64,000 bases of DNA from Ligula intestinalis (Eukaryota > Platyhelminthes > Cestoda > Diphyllobothriidea > Diphyllobothriidae): the NCBI GenBank assembly GCA_036362985.1, contig JAYGXS010000004.1, positions 43,683,462 to 43,747,461 on the forward strand, read 5' to 3'. Position numbers and translations under genes: made by a program. This document shows, in pieces, positions 43,770 through 55,600 of the stretch (position 1 is its first letter; every line of letters starts with the position of its first letter). Under the pieces are notes generated by a model. It saw only the letters and a list, made by a program, of their open reading frames with translations. It was not told where the DNA came from and made no database searches.

Positions 43770-46379
43770 GAAATTAACAAATAGCACACTTATCAGACCG
43801 CAATTGCAATGAGCTTTTCGTAAATATAACAAATGTCTTGCCTTAATTTCAGGAATGAATTGACCAGCATAAAAGCCTAATTTTTGTCTTAAACACATTC
43901 CAGTGTGTAATTTACGTTCCAATATACTGTGTTTTTTATGATGTTTCCTCCGAGTTCAATATATTTGGTACCGTTTTGATCAACAGCAATGTATTTAACA
44001 GTAATTGTTACCATGTTACCAACGTGAATGAACAGTCTTAATGTTGAAAACAGCAGAAAAACGTCGTTGTTCACGTGGTTTAAAGCAGTCAGAAAGGAAG
44101 AAACACGCAAATGTCAAGTCCCTGTGTCGGAAATATGTGCAAAGAATGGAAAATTTTTCAGTATCATTCTATTTTTGCTGTGAGATTAAAGGTCTCCATC
44201 CTATCCGTCTATGATAAGTGGGACTAACGATTCTCACCCTCACGCGATATGAGGGTACTGACGGATGACACCTTCTTAGTAAAAACTCCAGGCTCTGTTA
44301 GGACCTGGCGGATATTTGCAACCTGTGAAACCCAGAGTTTTGAGGAGAACCTATGACTGATGTTGAAATGCACACTGTTTGCCGAAGCCGTTTACTTTTG
44401 CAAATCTCTGTCTATAGTAGGGGCAACTAAGCCAAGGAAGCGACGTGTAGCTAATTGCATATCTGTCTCTCTAGTTATAACGAGCAGCTCTCAGTTCGAC
44501 AGTAGGATTTACAACTGAATCCCGGATGTTGAATCGAAATTACATTGTTAACACTTTACTTTTACGGATCTCCACATATTAATCATATGCCCGATCTCAA
44601 TCGACAAAGTACCGAGCCCATGGTGCAATGATATAATGGTACACTCAATGTCCATGGATTTTAATCCCGGAAGATCCACATCTAGCTGATGCGGCTGATA
44701 AGGTAAAAAGTGGCCTCCCTTTGCTTTTTCGAATCCATTTAATTTAAGATGTCGCTTGTTATCATGAAAATATCAATCGATTAGTCTACAACTAGGATAC
44801 TGTGTGCAACCTGATACACTTCTGGGGTCGAATAGTAATGACTTTACAACTCTCAACATCATTTTAAGGACTTTTGATAAATGCTTACTTACTTACTTAC
44901 TTACTGCTAATATTCGGCTGGCATACCAATAAAGACACCAGGAAATCTGTCAGGAAGTTCCTATAGATTATAATATGCTTGCAAATTGACACGAAATTCG
45001 GAATGGCTAGTCAGAGTCGATGCGTCGACATCTAGTTCACAGTAGAAATTCTGCCTATCGAATGCTGAACTAAGGGAGAGCCTGCACCAAAGAAATGAAT
45101 TCGTGTGAATATTTGGCTGCTTGGTGGAGACCTGTTCAGGTAAAGAGGCTAAGATGAAAGCTGTACAGGCAAGAAGCGCTGGATTCAATAGCGAATTAAC
45201 TGCTGTGTGCCAAACGAGGCAACCTAAAAGCACATATTCATATCGAAGTGTCGTTGAAGTAGCTTTGCTCGTGGGTGCGCTCAAACCCACATTCAGAACT
45301 GAATCAGAGTGTCTACGCATTGAAGTATTGTAAAGGTCTGCTTGCTGTGAAAAAGCTGCATGTAGAACCTATCAATGATCACTAGATATGTTTTATGACA
45401 AATATCAAAGGCAGATTAGGAAAGTTGAAAGTTTCCGAAGGAGCTTACGATAAACAGTTCAGCAAATACCGCACAGGGTTGATTCAGCCGTTCAGTAGTA
45501 AACAGTTCAATTGGTAAATATCAGGCTAACAGGCATCAAGTTTACGTGGATGACCTAGTCAACCCATTGTAAACCTAAGTAGCATCTGTGTAGCAAAGAT
45601 TTGATTCAGCTGACCCAGAGGCCGTACGCACTAGGTCTCCTATCATTATCTTTATTCGCAAGTGTACTCAGGTCAACTGCTGAGGACTAAATCACTGTGT
45701 TTATTCACTCACACCATGGCAAAGGGTTTCTTGAGGTGTTGACTGATCCGCCTGCGTTGTCAGTCATCACCTCAACGCCGGGGTAATTGAGCCCCTGTGG
45801 TGGTGATCCTGACTGATGTCACACAAGCCGCCCTAAATATTTAAGCTTGCTATCTGACTAGGTCTGATGTATTATGTGCATTTAAATACCGAAAATTTGT
45901 CTTGGCTAAACTGCGATAAAACCATACAGCTCAGTGAGCGGAAGGATGTCGGTATGCCTGTTGATCAAATTAACGGTTAACAATGTCACGGCATCATCAT
46001 AATCATGTGTCACCAAAAATGCTCTCTCACCACTCTCTCTCTCTCTCTCTCGAATCCTCGGTCTACCATCTCAATCCACGTTCTGTTAACATAGGGACTA
46101 TCATCAATTAGTGTCAATTAGTGCTCGTGAACTGCAATGCACGATCTTCATATAGTTCTCACGAAGCAGTTGCTGTTTTGATCAATACTCAAGGTTTTAT
46201 TGACAAACGTGTGAATTTTGGTAGGTGAGCGTTCATCTCGGGACTCAAATACACGTTAACGAAATTTGGCCTCAGGTCTATGGCATTTGCCTAATCGAAG
46301 GGGTCTTGACAGACTAAAGGTGGCATCAGCCACCCCGTTGCATTAACCGCAAATTCCAGAATTTAAATCAGCATCTACC
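43770..46379. other. Non-coding DNA with a degenerate SINE and a microsatellite
   Basis: A diverged SINE-like copy lies at about 44,610-44,730 (GCGGCTGATAAGGTAAAAAG resembles the SINE body at 27.3 kb). (TTAC)5 lies at 44,884-44,906 and (CT)n near 46,026-46,050. Near 45,735-45,775 GAGGTGTTGACTGA faces TCAGTCATCACCTC in a small hairpin. No gene found; the minus frame 45,320-44,961 is hydrophobic in part but has no clear signal or splice context. Confidence 0.35.
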
Positions 46380-46805
46380 CGGCTAATGACAGCGCGTTCT
46401 AGAAATTGGTTAAAACCAAAGTCATTGCCAAATTCAAACTGCCTATATTATATTTCGACTAACATTCTAGCGTTTAAAGATAGAAATAACGGCAAGATTT
46501 ATTGGATCCATGGCATTTCGAGAGAGTTCTTCAGTTACTGCCTCTCATTGGGTAGCGTAAGAGAAAATACTGATGGAATTCATACAGAAAAATCGATACA
46601 TGAAAACAGAATTCCCCAGTCATCGATTACTAAACAGCTGCTGGACACGGGCCATTCTGTTGACCCCAAAACTTCTTTCCGAGTGCTTGTTCGGGCACGA
46701 ACAACTCATACCTTACGCGGCCTGGAGGCAGCCTGCATACGGTGGTTCAAGCCCGACCTATGTAAACAGCTGGAGCATTTAGTGAACCTTACTTTGCCTT
46801 GGTAA
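46380..46805 (+). pseudogene. PLE endonuclease C-terminal fragment
   Basis: An open plus-strand frame ends with SSITKQLLDTGHSVDPKTSF, RVLVRARTTHTLRGLEAACI and RWFKPDLCKQLEHLVNLTLP before a stop. The order 'LLDTGHxVDP ... FRVL ... LExACIRxxKPxLC' is that of PLE GIY-YIG C-termini. The first 80 residues are not alignable by eye. This is a different PLE family from the ETSGE-tailed copies at 53.5 and 58 kb. Confidence 0.7.
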
Positions 46806-48495
46806 CATTGGCTGCCTGTTTGCACATTTCCCCTCTTGACTTTTAACCTCAGCCGTATTTCTTTGCTTTTTGGCTGACCATAGCGTTTTAACTTATTATG
46901 TTGTTGATTAGCCTCTTGGCCACTTCTTAGGACCTTGCTTTTTAGTCGATTTTTTCTGTACGAATTCAATCAGTATTTTCGCTTACGTGATTCACGTCAC
47001 GCAGTTAGAGCTCTCTCAAAATGCCATGGATCCAATAAATCTTGCTTTTATTTATACCTTTAAATCTGAGTCAGGTAAACGTTACTTTACAGTTCTACAG
47101 TGTGTTTTTACGATGCTGACTGAAGTTTGATAATGCCAGCAGTATTTTTTCTGTGTGTCGGTGGTGTTTCCGGAAATTTCAAATTGAGCAGCGACCAATG
47201 AGTCATAGACGCTCTAACTGTATAGAGTCCAGCAAGCACTATCAACAATTTCTTCAATGGTTTTCAGCTAGTCTCTCCTCGGTGTCATTTCACAAATCAG
47301 AATTTTGATTTTTGCCTAGCTCCATTAGGCTCACAGAACTCAAATTTAGTAAGGTAGGCACCCTATCCTTTCGAGGTTTCAATAAGTTGTGATAGCAGTT
47401 ATGTTGACATTTGCTGTGAGTCAACACGTTTACAGTCTGCCCTTTTTCACCTCCTTCTCAAGTGCAGTAGCATTTTAATATAACTTATTTGGGCCTTCGA
47501 ACTAATAGGCTATTAAATGTAAAGCAGATTCGAAAGCCAGTTGATGCTTTGTAGGTTTCGCTTGAGCGAGGGGAAGGAGGACCAAATTCTGTCAAAGCTG
47601 TGCTACAGGTTTTCTAACCAGCGCTTCTTCCATACCAGATTGCCAATTTTGAAGTCGCACATTTATCAACCTGCTCCCTAATTTCATTTGGAAGAAGTGG
47701 TGACTAACTTCATTCGGGCTCACACAAATGCCGCTCCATCAAACTCGAATTCATAAAAGCACTAGCACATTAATATTAACGCTTTATCGGTTGACAGTCG
47801 TCTCTACTGCATATGTGCATTTGCAGGGTATATAATAAGAGGTAGGATGGCGAGGGTAGCACTTATACCTTATAACCAGCTGGCCATCATGTGAATTTGA
47901 ATTCAATTTGCTGTTACACAGCCAGAGCTAATCATGTCAGACAACAACTGCATACGCTGCAGCTAACATCAGTCTTTTTTCTCGTATATATTAGTGATTT
48001 CACGAAGAAAGAATCACCCGTGTTTAAAAATAAACGGTTTGTAATTGTGTACAGTAAACGGAAATTTTCACTCCAATTCCTTAAGGTCATCGGGCTCGAA
48101 AGATAATTTTTTTGGTAAATTCCCCGCGAGAAAGAGCTCTGCATACCTATTTGAAACCATTTATCTTTACATACTTTAAGATAAGGTACGCAAAGGTAAG
48201 TGTGTGGAAACCATTATTGTTTTAATACAGCACTTGCTTTTCTAATAGCATTCGCAACACAGTTTGTTACATAGTTATCACCTATACGGTTTCCAAAAGC
48301 CCGTATTTAGGTAACTGTGCTAATAAATTTGATTTTGCACGTCCTTCGTAGCATCAGATTGGCAATTTTCGTTGCTTCGGCATTTTTGACCAATACGAAA
48401 GAAGTTGTACGCTAAGCTCAAATCTGAATACTTAGTTTTTGGGTTGTATTTCCCGATTACAGGCCAACACGACTTGCTTGCTCCGATAACGTAAT
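46806..48495. other. No gene recognised
   Basis: AT-rich. A plus-strand 15-nt exon-like segment (48,181-48,195) is discussed among the findings. Confidence 0.3.
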
Positions 48496-48519
48496 CTTAG
48501 TTGATATATATCAACTAAG
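48496..48519. repeat. Perfect 24-bp palindrome
   Basis: CTTAGTTGATAT followed by its exact reverse complement, 22 bp before a mariner-type MITE. Confidence 0.9.
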
Positions 48520-48541
48520 ATATATGTATATAAGCTATATA

Positions 48542-48934
48542 CTGGGTGTCGCATAACATTGTACACACATTTTACATAAGTGTAAAATTAATGTTTATCA
48601 TTCCTTTATTATTAAAAAAATGTAAAAATATTTACAAGTATCATTTTACTGTTTTCTTCAGTGAAAATTCTCAAACTGAAGTTCATTTTGATCATAAAAT
48701 TGCTGACAACGCGAAGCAATGAAATTTCACACACCCTGGAAAAATCCCTTGATATTTGGGTGCATTCGCGCTTAATGGCTTTGCTTACTTCAGCCACTGT
48801 TATAAAAGTCAAAGTGCAGTGGAAAACAATAAAATGATACTTGTAAATAGTTTAACATTTTTGAAATCATAAAATTATGATAAAGACCAAGTTAGCAATT
48901 ATTTTAAATGTTTATGCATTTTTGGGACACCCTG
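48542..48934 (-). mobile_element. Mariner-derived MITE (393 bp)
   Basis: Ends CTGGGTGTCGCATAA and, reversed, CAGGGTGTCCCAAAA, flanked by TA (48,540-48,541 and 48,935-48,936). The minus strand keeps the C-terminal tip of a mariner transposase in two frames: TVAEVSKAIKRECTQISRDF, then RCQQFYDQNELQFENFH and a stop. It is another family than the 4.3-kb element. Confidence 0.7.
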
Positions 48935-48936
48935 TA

Positions 48937-51900
48937 TATATAAAAATGCTCAAGTTTCTTTTTGTCAACCACGGTAGATCAAGATGTGGACTTGCAGTAT
49001 GATTTGATAAGCTTTATGACTCAGAATTGCTCTACAGTTTGATTTGTGCGCTTGATAAAAAACTCATCGAATCAAACAGAAGGATACCCAATATTGGTTC
49101 GGGCTTGCATAAAAATGATGTCTCAACCGGGTGAGGAAGTATATCAACCTGGAGTCACCGTTCCAACGTTCGGATATGCGCCGTGAACACTTTTCGAAAA
49201 TCATTCGATTTCATCCATAGAATACAATGGCCAGGGATGCAGGAAGAGATCATATTACTAAGGCCCACTTTGAGCATACACTTCTCAAAAGACAACCATA
49301 TCCAACGTTACAGTACACAGAAAAATGAAAAGGAGTCAAAACAGTAGTTTCCTTCGTTTTTCACTTCCCTTAGAATCCTATTTCCGGTTAGCCTTCGTAC
49401 CAATCGTATTGTTGACGGGTTGTGTTTTTTGTAAATCACGATTTAATCGGCAAGTTGACTTTATTTTTTTCCGATTATATTCGGTACATCTGCCAAACAG
49501 CCTCTGATTAATTGAAGTACGCAAAACTGGTATTAATTTTTATACTTTAAACATTTTTGTGGGATGGTGTTGATGAGAAATATGTGCTTTCCTCTTCTTA
49601 TGACTAGGCCTCATTGATTATCATTAAACTTAACTATTTTAATGTTTCCGCAGCAAAGCTTGTAAGAAAGCACTTCAAGAATAATCCATGATTCATTTCA
49701 ATCTAAATGGAAGCGCAGCACTTTCTACAGTTTTTATTTTCACTTTACGTTCATTGTATTCCAGTTGTTTGTCTAACTAATAAACCTCAATGGAAGGAAG
49801 CCTCTTTGGTTTTTCAGAAGCTTCAAGGATCAGCCAACCATTTTGAATAGAAAACGGAACGTGAGGTTCCACTGGGTCGACAAATGGAAGATGCTGGGCC
49901 TGCAAAGTCGGGTATTGCGGTAAATAACTAAGGTGTAAGGGCTGATCACAAAAAAACCTGTCATGTGCCGACAAAGCAAGAAATCAGCAGATCTTTTCTC
50001 CAGGTCGCATATAATTTTAATAAATTTCAATACTTTACTTCGCAGATAATTTTAATTTGTGGATTATTTCACCTGCGATGCAAAACTTATGCCTTTACCG
50101 AAAATCTTTTGCAATTACTTAATATTTGTACGCGGTCAGCTGAAAAAAATTGAAAATCATTTGCGTAGAAGTTGCCTTAACCATTGCGCCCGAGCAAAGT
50201 AGTTGTCCAATGGTCCATATATTTGCATATTTATTCTGTTGTGCATTATTTACCCCCGTGCATCATATTTTTCGATTCACATTAGCATTTGTTATAAACG
50301 CATTTAAGTTAATTTAATTTTCGATCTTTGCGGCCGGTAGACAATTACATACCGTTAGCAGATAGTGCAGTTCTGGATTGTCGGAAGCTTCTACTGAGTT
50401 TCAAAATTATTACTGCTCCCATACATCACATTTAACGGGTAACTTCAAATACAAATGGAACAAATACAGGACGTCGTACAGGACTAAGCTTGTTTGATAT
50501 GTTTCAAACTTAGGCTATTTTTTAAAAGGACTGGGTAGCTAGCCATATCGAACTTAAACTGTGGTTATTTTTTAAGAGCCAAATTATCTTAAATCACCGG
50601 AGTTTTTAGTAAACAACGTCAATTGGATGATTAAACTTTGAACCAGTTTGGTGGATTTTTGTTAATATTGGTTGCTGACTGGTGCAAATAAAACTGTTCT
50701 CTGTATGACTAGTTGTAGTTGTATGCGATTTCTCGCCAAACAGGTTAATTTTTGAGCAATAACATGCAAAAGCGGGGTATGAACTTTGAAAATTATTGAT
50801 AGCACATCTCTAACAATACACTTTGAGACGAAGAACCCACGGGGGTCACAGGTAAAGCTATCTAAGCGGCCCATTTCTTTGACCACAACATTTTGCTAAT
50901 TTCTTATGGGTTTCCTGCAAAAAATCTGTTACCATTCTCTGGTACATAATCCAGAAAACATGAATTATATCGAGTTGTTTATGTAATTAAAGGCAATTTT
51001 ATGGGCATTTCCTAAGCTAATTGCAACGACTGTACAGCATATAACGATGCAGTGGAACCAACGATATAAAGGCCGACAAAAAAAGGTTCAAAAGTAAGAA
51101 TATGTTTAAATTCAAGATAAAACATACAGGTAACCTTGCACAAGGGCTTCCTCCACAACTAAGCCCGTGTTGACAAAGTGTTTTGGAAAAAATCTTCAAA
51201 CATCCCAAGGTGACTTTGAAATTTACAGTTTGTATGAACTTAGTTAGTAATTTTAAAAAGCAAAATGTTGTTTAAATTACAGATTGCTAAGAAGTTGTAA
51301 AGTCTATATAAGTACAGATTTGCAAAAGCATCCGCTTCTTTTACCGCTTTTACAAGGTTGGTGGAATACTGGGTCAATTAATAGATTCGCCATAGGTAAA
51401 AGAGCAAAAAATTGGCTTGGTTCCATAAAAATCAAATGTTCTTATGTAAAAATACGAAGTCATTATTCAAAACACCTTAGTACGATGGCAATCTTTAGTT
51501 TCAGTAAAAAACACTCGCTACGAAATCTTGCATCTAATTATATGCCCGAAGTATCCTTTGGCAACTGCTCCTATTCGAGAGTATATCTGTTGTTTGCATT
51601 TAAAGGTGCCGGAACTAGCCAAACTAAATAGTTGTTGGCTGATTAACGCTGTAGGCAAAGTAAGCCTAAGGACACCAGTTCACCAGTGATATTGAGAGTT
51701 TTACTCTAAGTATTCATCGGAGTATTATACACACATGTTTGGTCTGTAGTGCCAGACTATGAAGAATTGTAGATAAGGCTTAAACGTGATACTGCTTATA
51801 GGTGCTGATGACATCGGGCAATGTTGCTTTGAAAGGGCTCTGAACGCACTTAGCTGTGCCAATAATCAGGCTTAGCTTTGTTGTTCACTGTAGAATTGAC

Positions 51901-53467
51901 AAGGCAATTCCATCTGCCCAGACTACTAGCTACAGTGGGATCCGTTAACGATTTGTGGACGTTCCTCAACTAGACTTCTTAACGTCAGCAAGCTAAGAAA
52001 AGAGACTATAAACCCTCCGGTATGCCAAATGGCATTAAACAATTTTTAAAACAGATACCAATGCCTGAGCTGTAAGAAAAACTGCCAAAATGAAATCAAA
52101 ACCTAAACCGAACTGTTAATTTAAGGCTCTCTAAACGGGACAGGTCTCCTATATCGTGTCTCTTCTTAAGACGGAATCGATGTAGACGGGTGTATGTCAA
52201 ACGTGCCTTGCTAGAAAAATCAACATTGATTTTTATGGCTACTCAATGCAATTCAGGCACGCGGGGCTTCAATGTAACGGCGGAAGTACCGATAATGCAA
52301 CTAGTTTGCGTATTTTACTTTTAACTTAATCATGATTTAAAAGAATGTGTTAGCCTTTGCGTATGACTGACTGATGATAACTAGCATCTTAAAAATGACC
52401 AAGAAAGTCTCTCTTTTATTTGCCAGTTATGACTTTCTGTATGATGATCTGAATCATGCAACAAGGCGTGTGCTCTTCTTAGATTTTTCTTGCATATTTT
52501 AGACTGACTACATAATATGAATCTGTGGCCTTTGCGGGAAGTCAGGACTCACCGGATCCCTTTGCCATGTTAGGTTTGTTGTTGATGATTCTTTCACCAC
52601 AGAGTCAGCTTTACTACCTCCGCTTTGAGTTTGGAGGGCTGCAAGAGTGAGCTGTAGGTGCGAGTTGCCGCTTTTAATACACCAAAACCGAAGGCTGGCT
52701 GTCATTGGTTAGTAGAAGTCAAAGCGGTTTTCCGCTGTCAGATGACTCAGTTCCTGCATTGAGTAATAATGTACATAATTTTGTAAGTCAAAGGCGAAAT
52801 TATGTGACAAGCGATATTAAATTGATCAAACATTCCGGCAGTCGGGTCAAGCTCATACAGGCACAGACTTTACAAATTGTGGTATATTTATGGTAATCTT
52901 GAGCTTTTTAGCTTTTAGTACTGATAAAGATATATGTCAGTGCATTGAGAATTGTCAAAAATATGGCACCGAATGGGACCAAATTATTGCAAGAATCCTT
53001 GATGGACCCCGAAACGAACATCTTGTAACGTATAATCTAATGAAATTTGGCGAATAATTACAACAGCAAGAAATCAATGCGTCACTTGGTTAATTAAATC
53101 ATGTTCACAAAATACAACTGGGATTACGCAGACGTATGTGAGGATAACTGTAATGCTAAATCAGAAAAGTACATCACAGTTTTCATCTGTATTATCAGGC
53201 CCAAAGTAAATAGAGCAGTAAATACATATCAGGTTGTAAACGATCGCAAGTTTGAGTCATATCCTAAATGTCATGCTGCACACATATAAAACTGAAAATA
53301 AAATCTGTTTGGTAGATTGAGGTTGTTTGCCTTTTTCAAACTTATCCGATCATGCTCCAGCTTACCATGCACTTAGCAGTTTAACAAACTAGTGTTATAA
53401 AGTTTAAGGCTTGACTACCCAAGAGAGTCGCCAATAAAAGCGAACGTCCGAGTTCCAGAAAGTAATT
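48937..53467. other. No gene recognised
   Basis: About 4.5 kb of AT-rich DNA with no open frame above about 115 codons, no recognised domain and no obvious repeat. Confidence 0.35.
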
Positions 53468-53503
53468 GAGGAGAAGACGACTAAATCGCTGGGATAATTT
53501 TTT

Positions 53504-54512
53504 TTATTCGCCTGACGTTTCAAAAGCTGTCACGGATGCATCATCAGAGACATAAGCAGAGAGCAGTATCAGATATGGGTAGCGTATGCACAGGAGTTTG
53601 CAGTTTGTACAGGATACAGTCATTACTGCAAAAATCCAAGACAATTTATGGTAATTGCCTTCTTGCATGTTGATAGTTTGCTGAAGGGCATGCAGGCTCT
53701 GACCTGCTGAACTTTCATCCCGCGTGGTGGACTCGGACGTGATGATTGCTCGGCCATCTGGCCCTCTCGTGTTGGCATAGGATGATGCGGTTGTCTGTCT
53801 CTTCCCCAAGTAGTGACTTGTTTTGGGCAAACGGAGTCTCAGCACCGAATATGGATAAGGCAAATCCTTACACCTGGGGGCAGTGAACCATGACTCAAGT
53901 AATCCTCGGTTCACTCGATTGTCCCCTATTGCGAGAATTTCAGTCTCATCAAATTTTAATGTGTGGCTGAGCCTCTTCGAATGAGCCGCAACTTGAGAAT
54001 TGTCATAATTTCGCCGCACTGCTGCCGCGTATTCAGCAATTCGCCTCTTGAGAAGTCTGTCAGACTCTCCGACATAGTTGCTTTGTCCGCAAATGCAGCA
54101 GATCCTGTAGATGACTACAAATGTGTCTTGTCGTGGCAATGGGTTTTGGTTTCATTATCTGAAGCCTAGTGGTTCACTCCGGCCTGTGTGGAACTGCAAC
54201 TCAAAGTGTTGCGAGCAGGCGGCCGACAGCCTCCGAGACATTTTTGACGTACGGGATCGCTCGCAAAATTTTGGGGCCGGTGCGATTTTGTTGGTCATCA
54301 CGTTTGCGCAAGCACCGGTTGTCAAAGTTTCACAGGTAATCATTTTCTCTGTACATATGTCGAATATATTGTACCTTGGCAACTTTATCTTCTGGTTCGC
54401 TGCAGTGCGTCTCAAAACGCCGATAGAGATAGACGCCATACGTTAAACCTTGACGAGACCAAAATTCTCGCAATAGGGGACAATCGAGAGAACCGAGAAT
54501 TACTTGAGTCAT
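53504..54512 (-). pseudogene. PLE copy: linker, GIY-YIG endonuclease and tail
   Basis: Reading leftwards: LYRRFETHCSEPEDKVAKVQ (linker after the reverse transcriptase), a disrupted stretch, then YRICCICGQSNYVGESDRLL with the YVG core, KFDETEILAIGDNRVNRGLL, ESWFTAPRC, and a C-terminal region rich in S, T and R ending ETSGE. The endonuclease part is open for 211 codons but the Cys-rich GIY strand is altered (YRICCIC) and stops and shifts lie upstream. GIY-YIG endonucleases nick the target DNA for PLE insertion. The reverse transcriptase core is absent. Confidence 0.75.
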
Positions 54513-54880
54513 GGTTCACGGCCACCAATCCTTATTCGGTGCAGAAAGTCGGTTTGGCCAAAGCAAGTTGGCACTCGGGAAACAGACAGACACCCGCGTC
54601 ATCCTACGCCAACACGAGAGGGCCAGATGGCCGAGCAATCATCACGTCCGAGTCCACCACGCGGGATGAAAGTTCAGCAGGTCAGAGCCCGCACGCCGTT
54701 CAGCAAACTATCAACACGCAGGAAGGCAATTACCATAAATTGTCTTGGATTTTTGCAGTAATGACTGTATCCTGTACAAACGGCAAACTCCTGTGCTTAC
54801 GCTACCCGTATCTGATACTGCTCTCTGCTTATGTCTCTGATGATGCATCCGTGACAGCTTTTGAAACGTCAGGCGAATAA
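54451..54880 (+). pseudogene. PLE copy, endonuclease end and tail
   Basis: The plus strand begins inside the endonuclease (ETKILAIGDNRENRELLESW), shifts frame and continues NTRGPDGRAIITSESTTRDE to FETSGE and a stop. It is the inverted partner of the minus copy, more strongly 5'-truncated. Confidence 0.7.
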
Positions 54881-55079
54881 AAATATTATTCCACTAATCG
54901 AGGCGTCTTCTTTTGCCCAAGAGAGTCTTTACATACAGGAGGAGTTTTTGTAGCATTGACATCTACTAACGCCGTGATCGGTAACCCATAGCTTGCGAGC
55001 CATATATGGCTCTTTTGATGATCGCATATGGCTTTTTCGGAAACTTTAGATTTTATGATTTTGGTTACTTTTTAGGGGT

Positions 55080-55600
55080 CTAAGTAGTGGGTTGTACTCG
55101 GATCACTACAATCATCAGGCCAAATCCCAGCTTGGAAGTTTAAAGACACAAGTCACCAGAAGGAGTGATTTATTGCGTACAGGCCTCTTAATTGCTGTCC
55201 CAGGTGGCGGTGGCCACTGGCGAAGCCAGGGCTAGTGTTCATTGCGCCCAGCCAGACCTGAAAGAGCTTGAGACAATGGTAACAGCTAAGTCAGTAGGAT
55301 TGCGGAGCAGGTTCAATTGTTCTGTTATTGGTGTCTTGCATTTGCCCAACGGGGTGTCGCCTGCAGAGATCTTTGCTGCATCGGCCGAGGGGTGGAGTAT
55401 TTAAATAGTCCTTAGGTATTTAGACGCGCGTGTGTGCGTGACTTAATAAATTGCAGTCGCCAGGGCGGCAGTCTCGGGGCCACCAGAAAACCGAAGGAAA
55501 GGGGACGCTCGCGCAGCTGTTACCGGTTTCCTGGACGCAGCTGCGAGGTCAAGCCTCGGGGGACGGAGGTGTCAGTGCAAGAGAGCATTGGAACTTTTTT
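55080..55600 (+). other. GC-rich segment with TATA box and AATAAA inside the hAT left arm
   Basis: TATTTAAAT (55,399-55,407) is followed about 40 bp later by AATAAA (55,445-55,450) in a GC-richer block where the zinc-finger N-terminus of the transposase would be expected. This resembles a solo LTR, but neither TG/CA ends nor a target duplication could be fixed. It could also be the native hAT promoter. Confidence 0.3.

Larger units (their letters stand above)
53468..54917. repeat. Large inverted repeat of two PLE 3' halves, head to head
   Basis: 53,468 to about 53,930 reappears inverted at about 54,455-54,917. Both arms encode SSYANTRGPDGRAIITSEST and end VTAFETSGE, then a stop overlapping AATAAA. 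The outer limits are the PLE tails; the centre belongs only to the longer minus copy. Confidence 0.8.

Noticed and set aside
43889..44110. Hydrophobic minus-strand frame as first exon of the MEG-like gene
   Set aside because: It starts with TTG, has an in-frame TGA just upstream, no in-frame ATG before its donor-like site, and no clean signal peptide.
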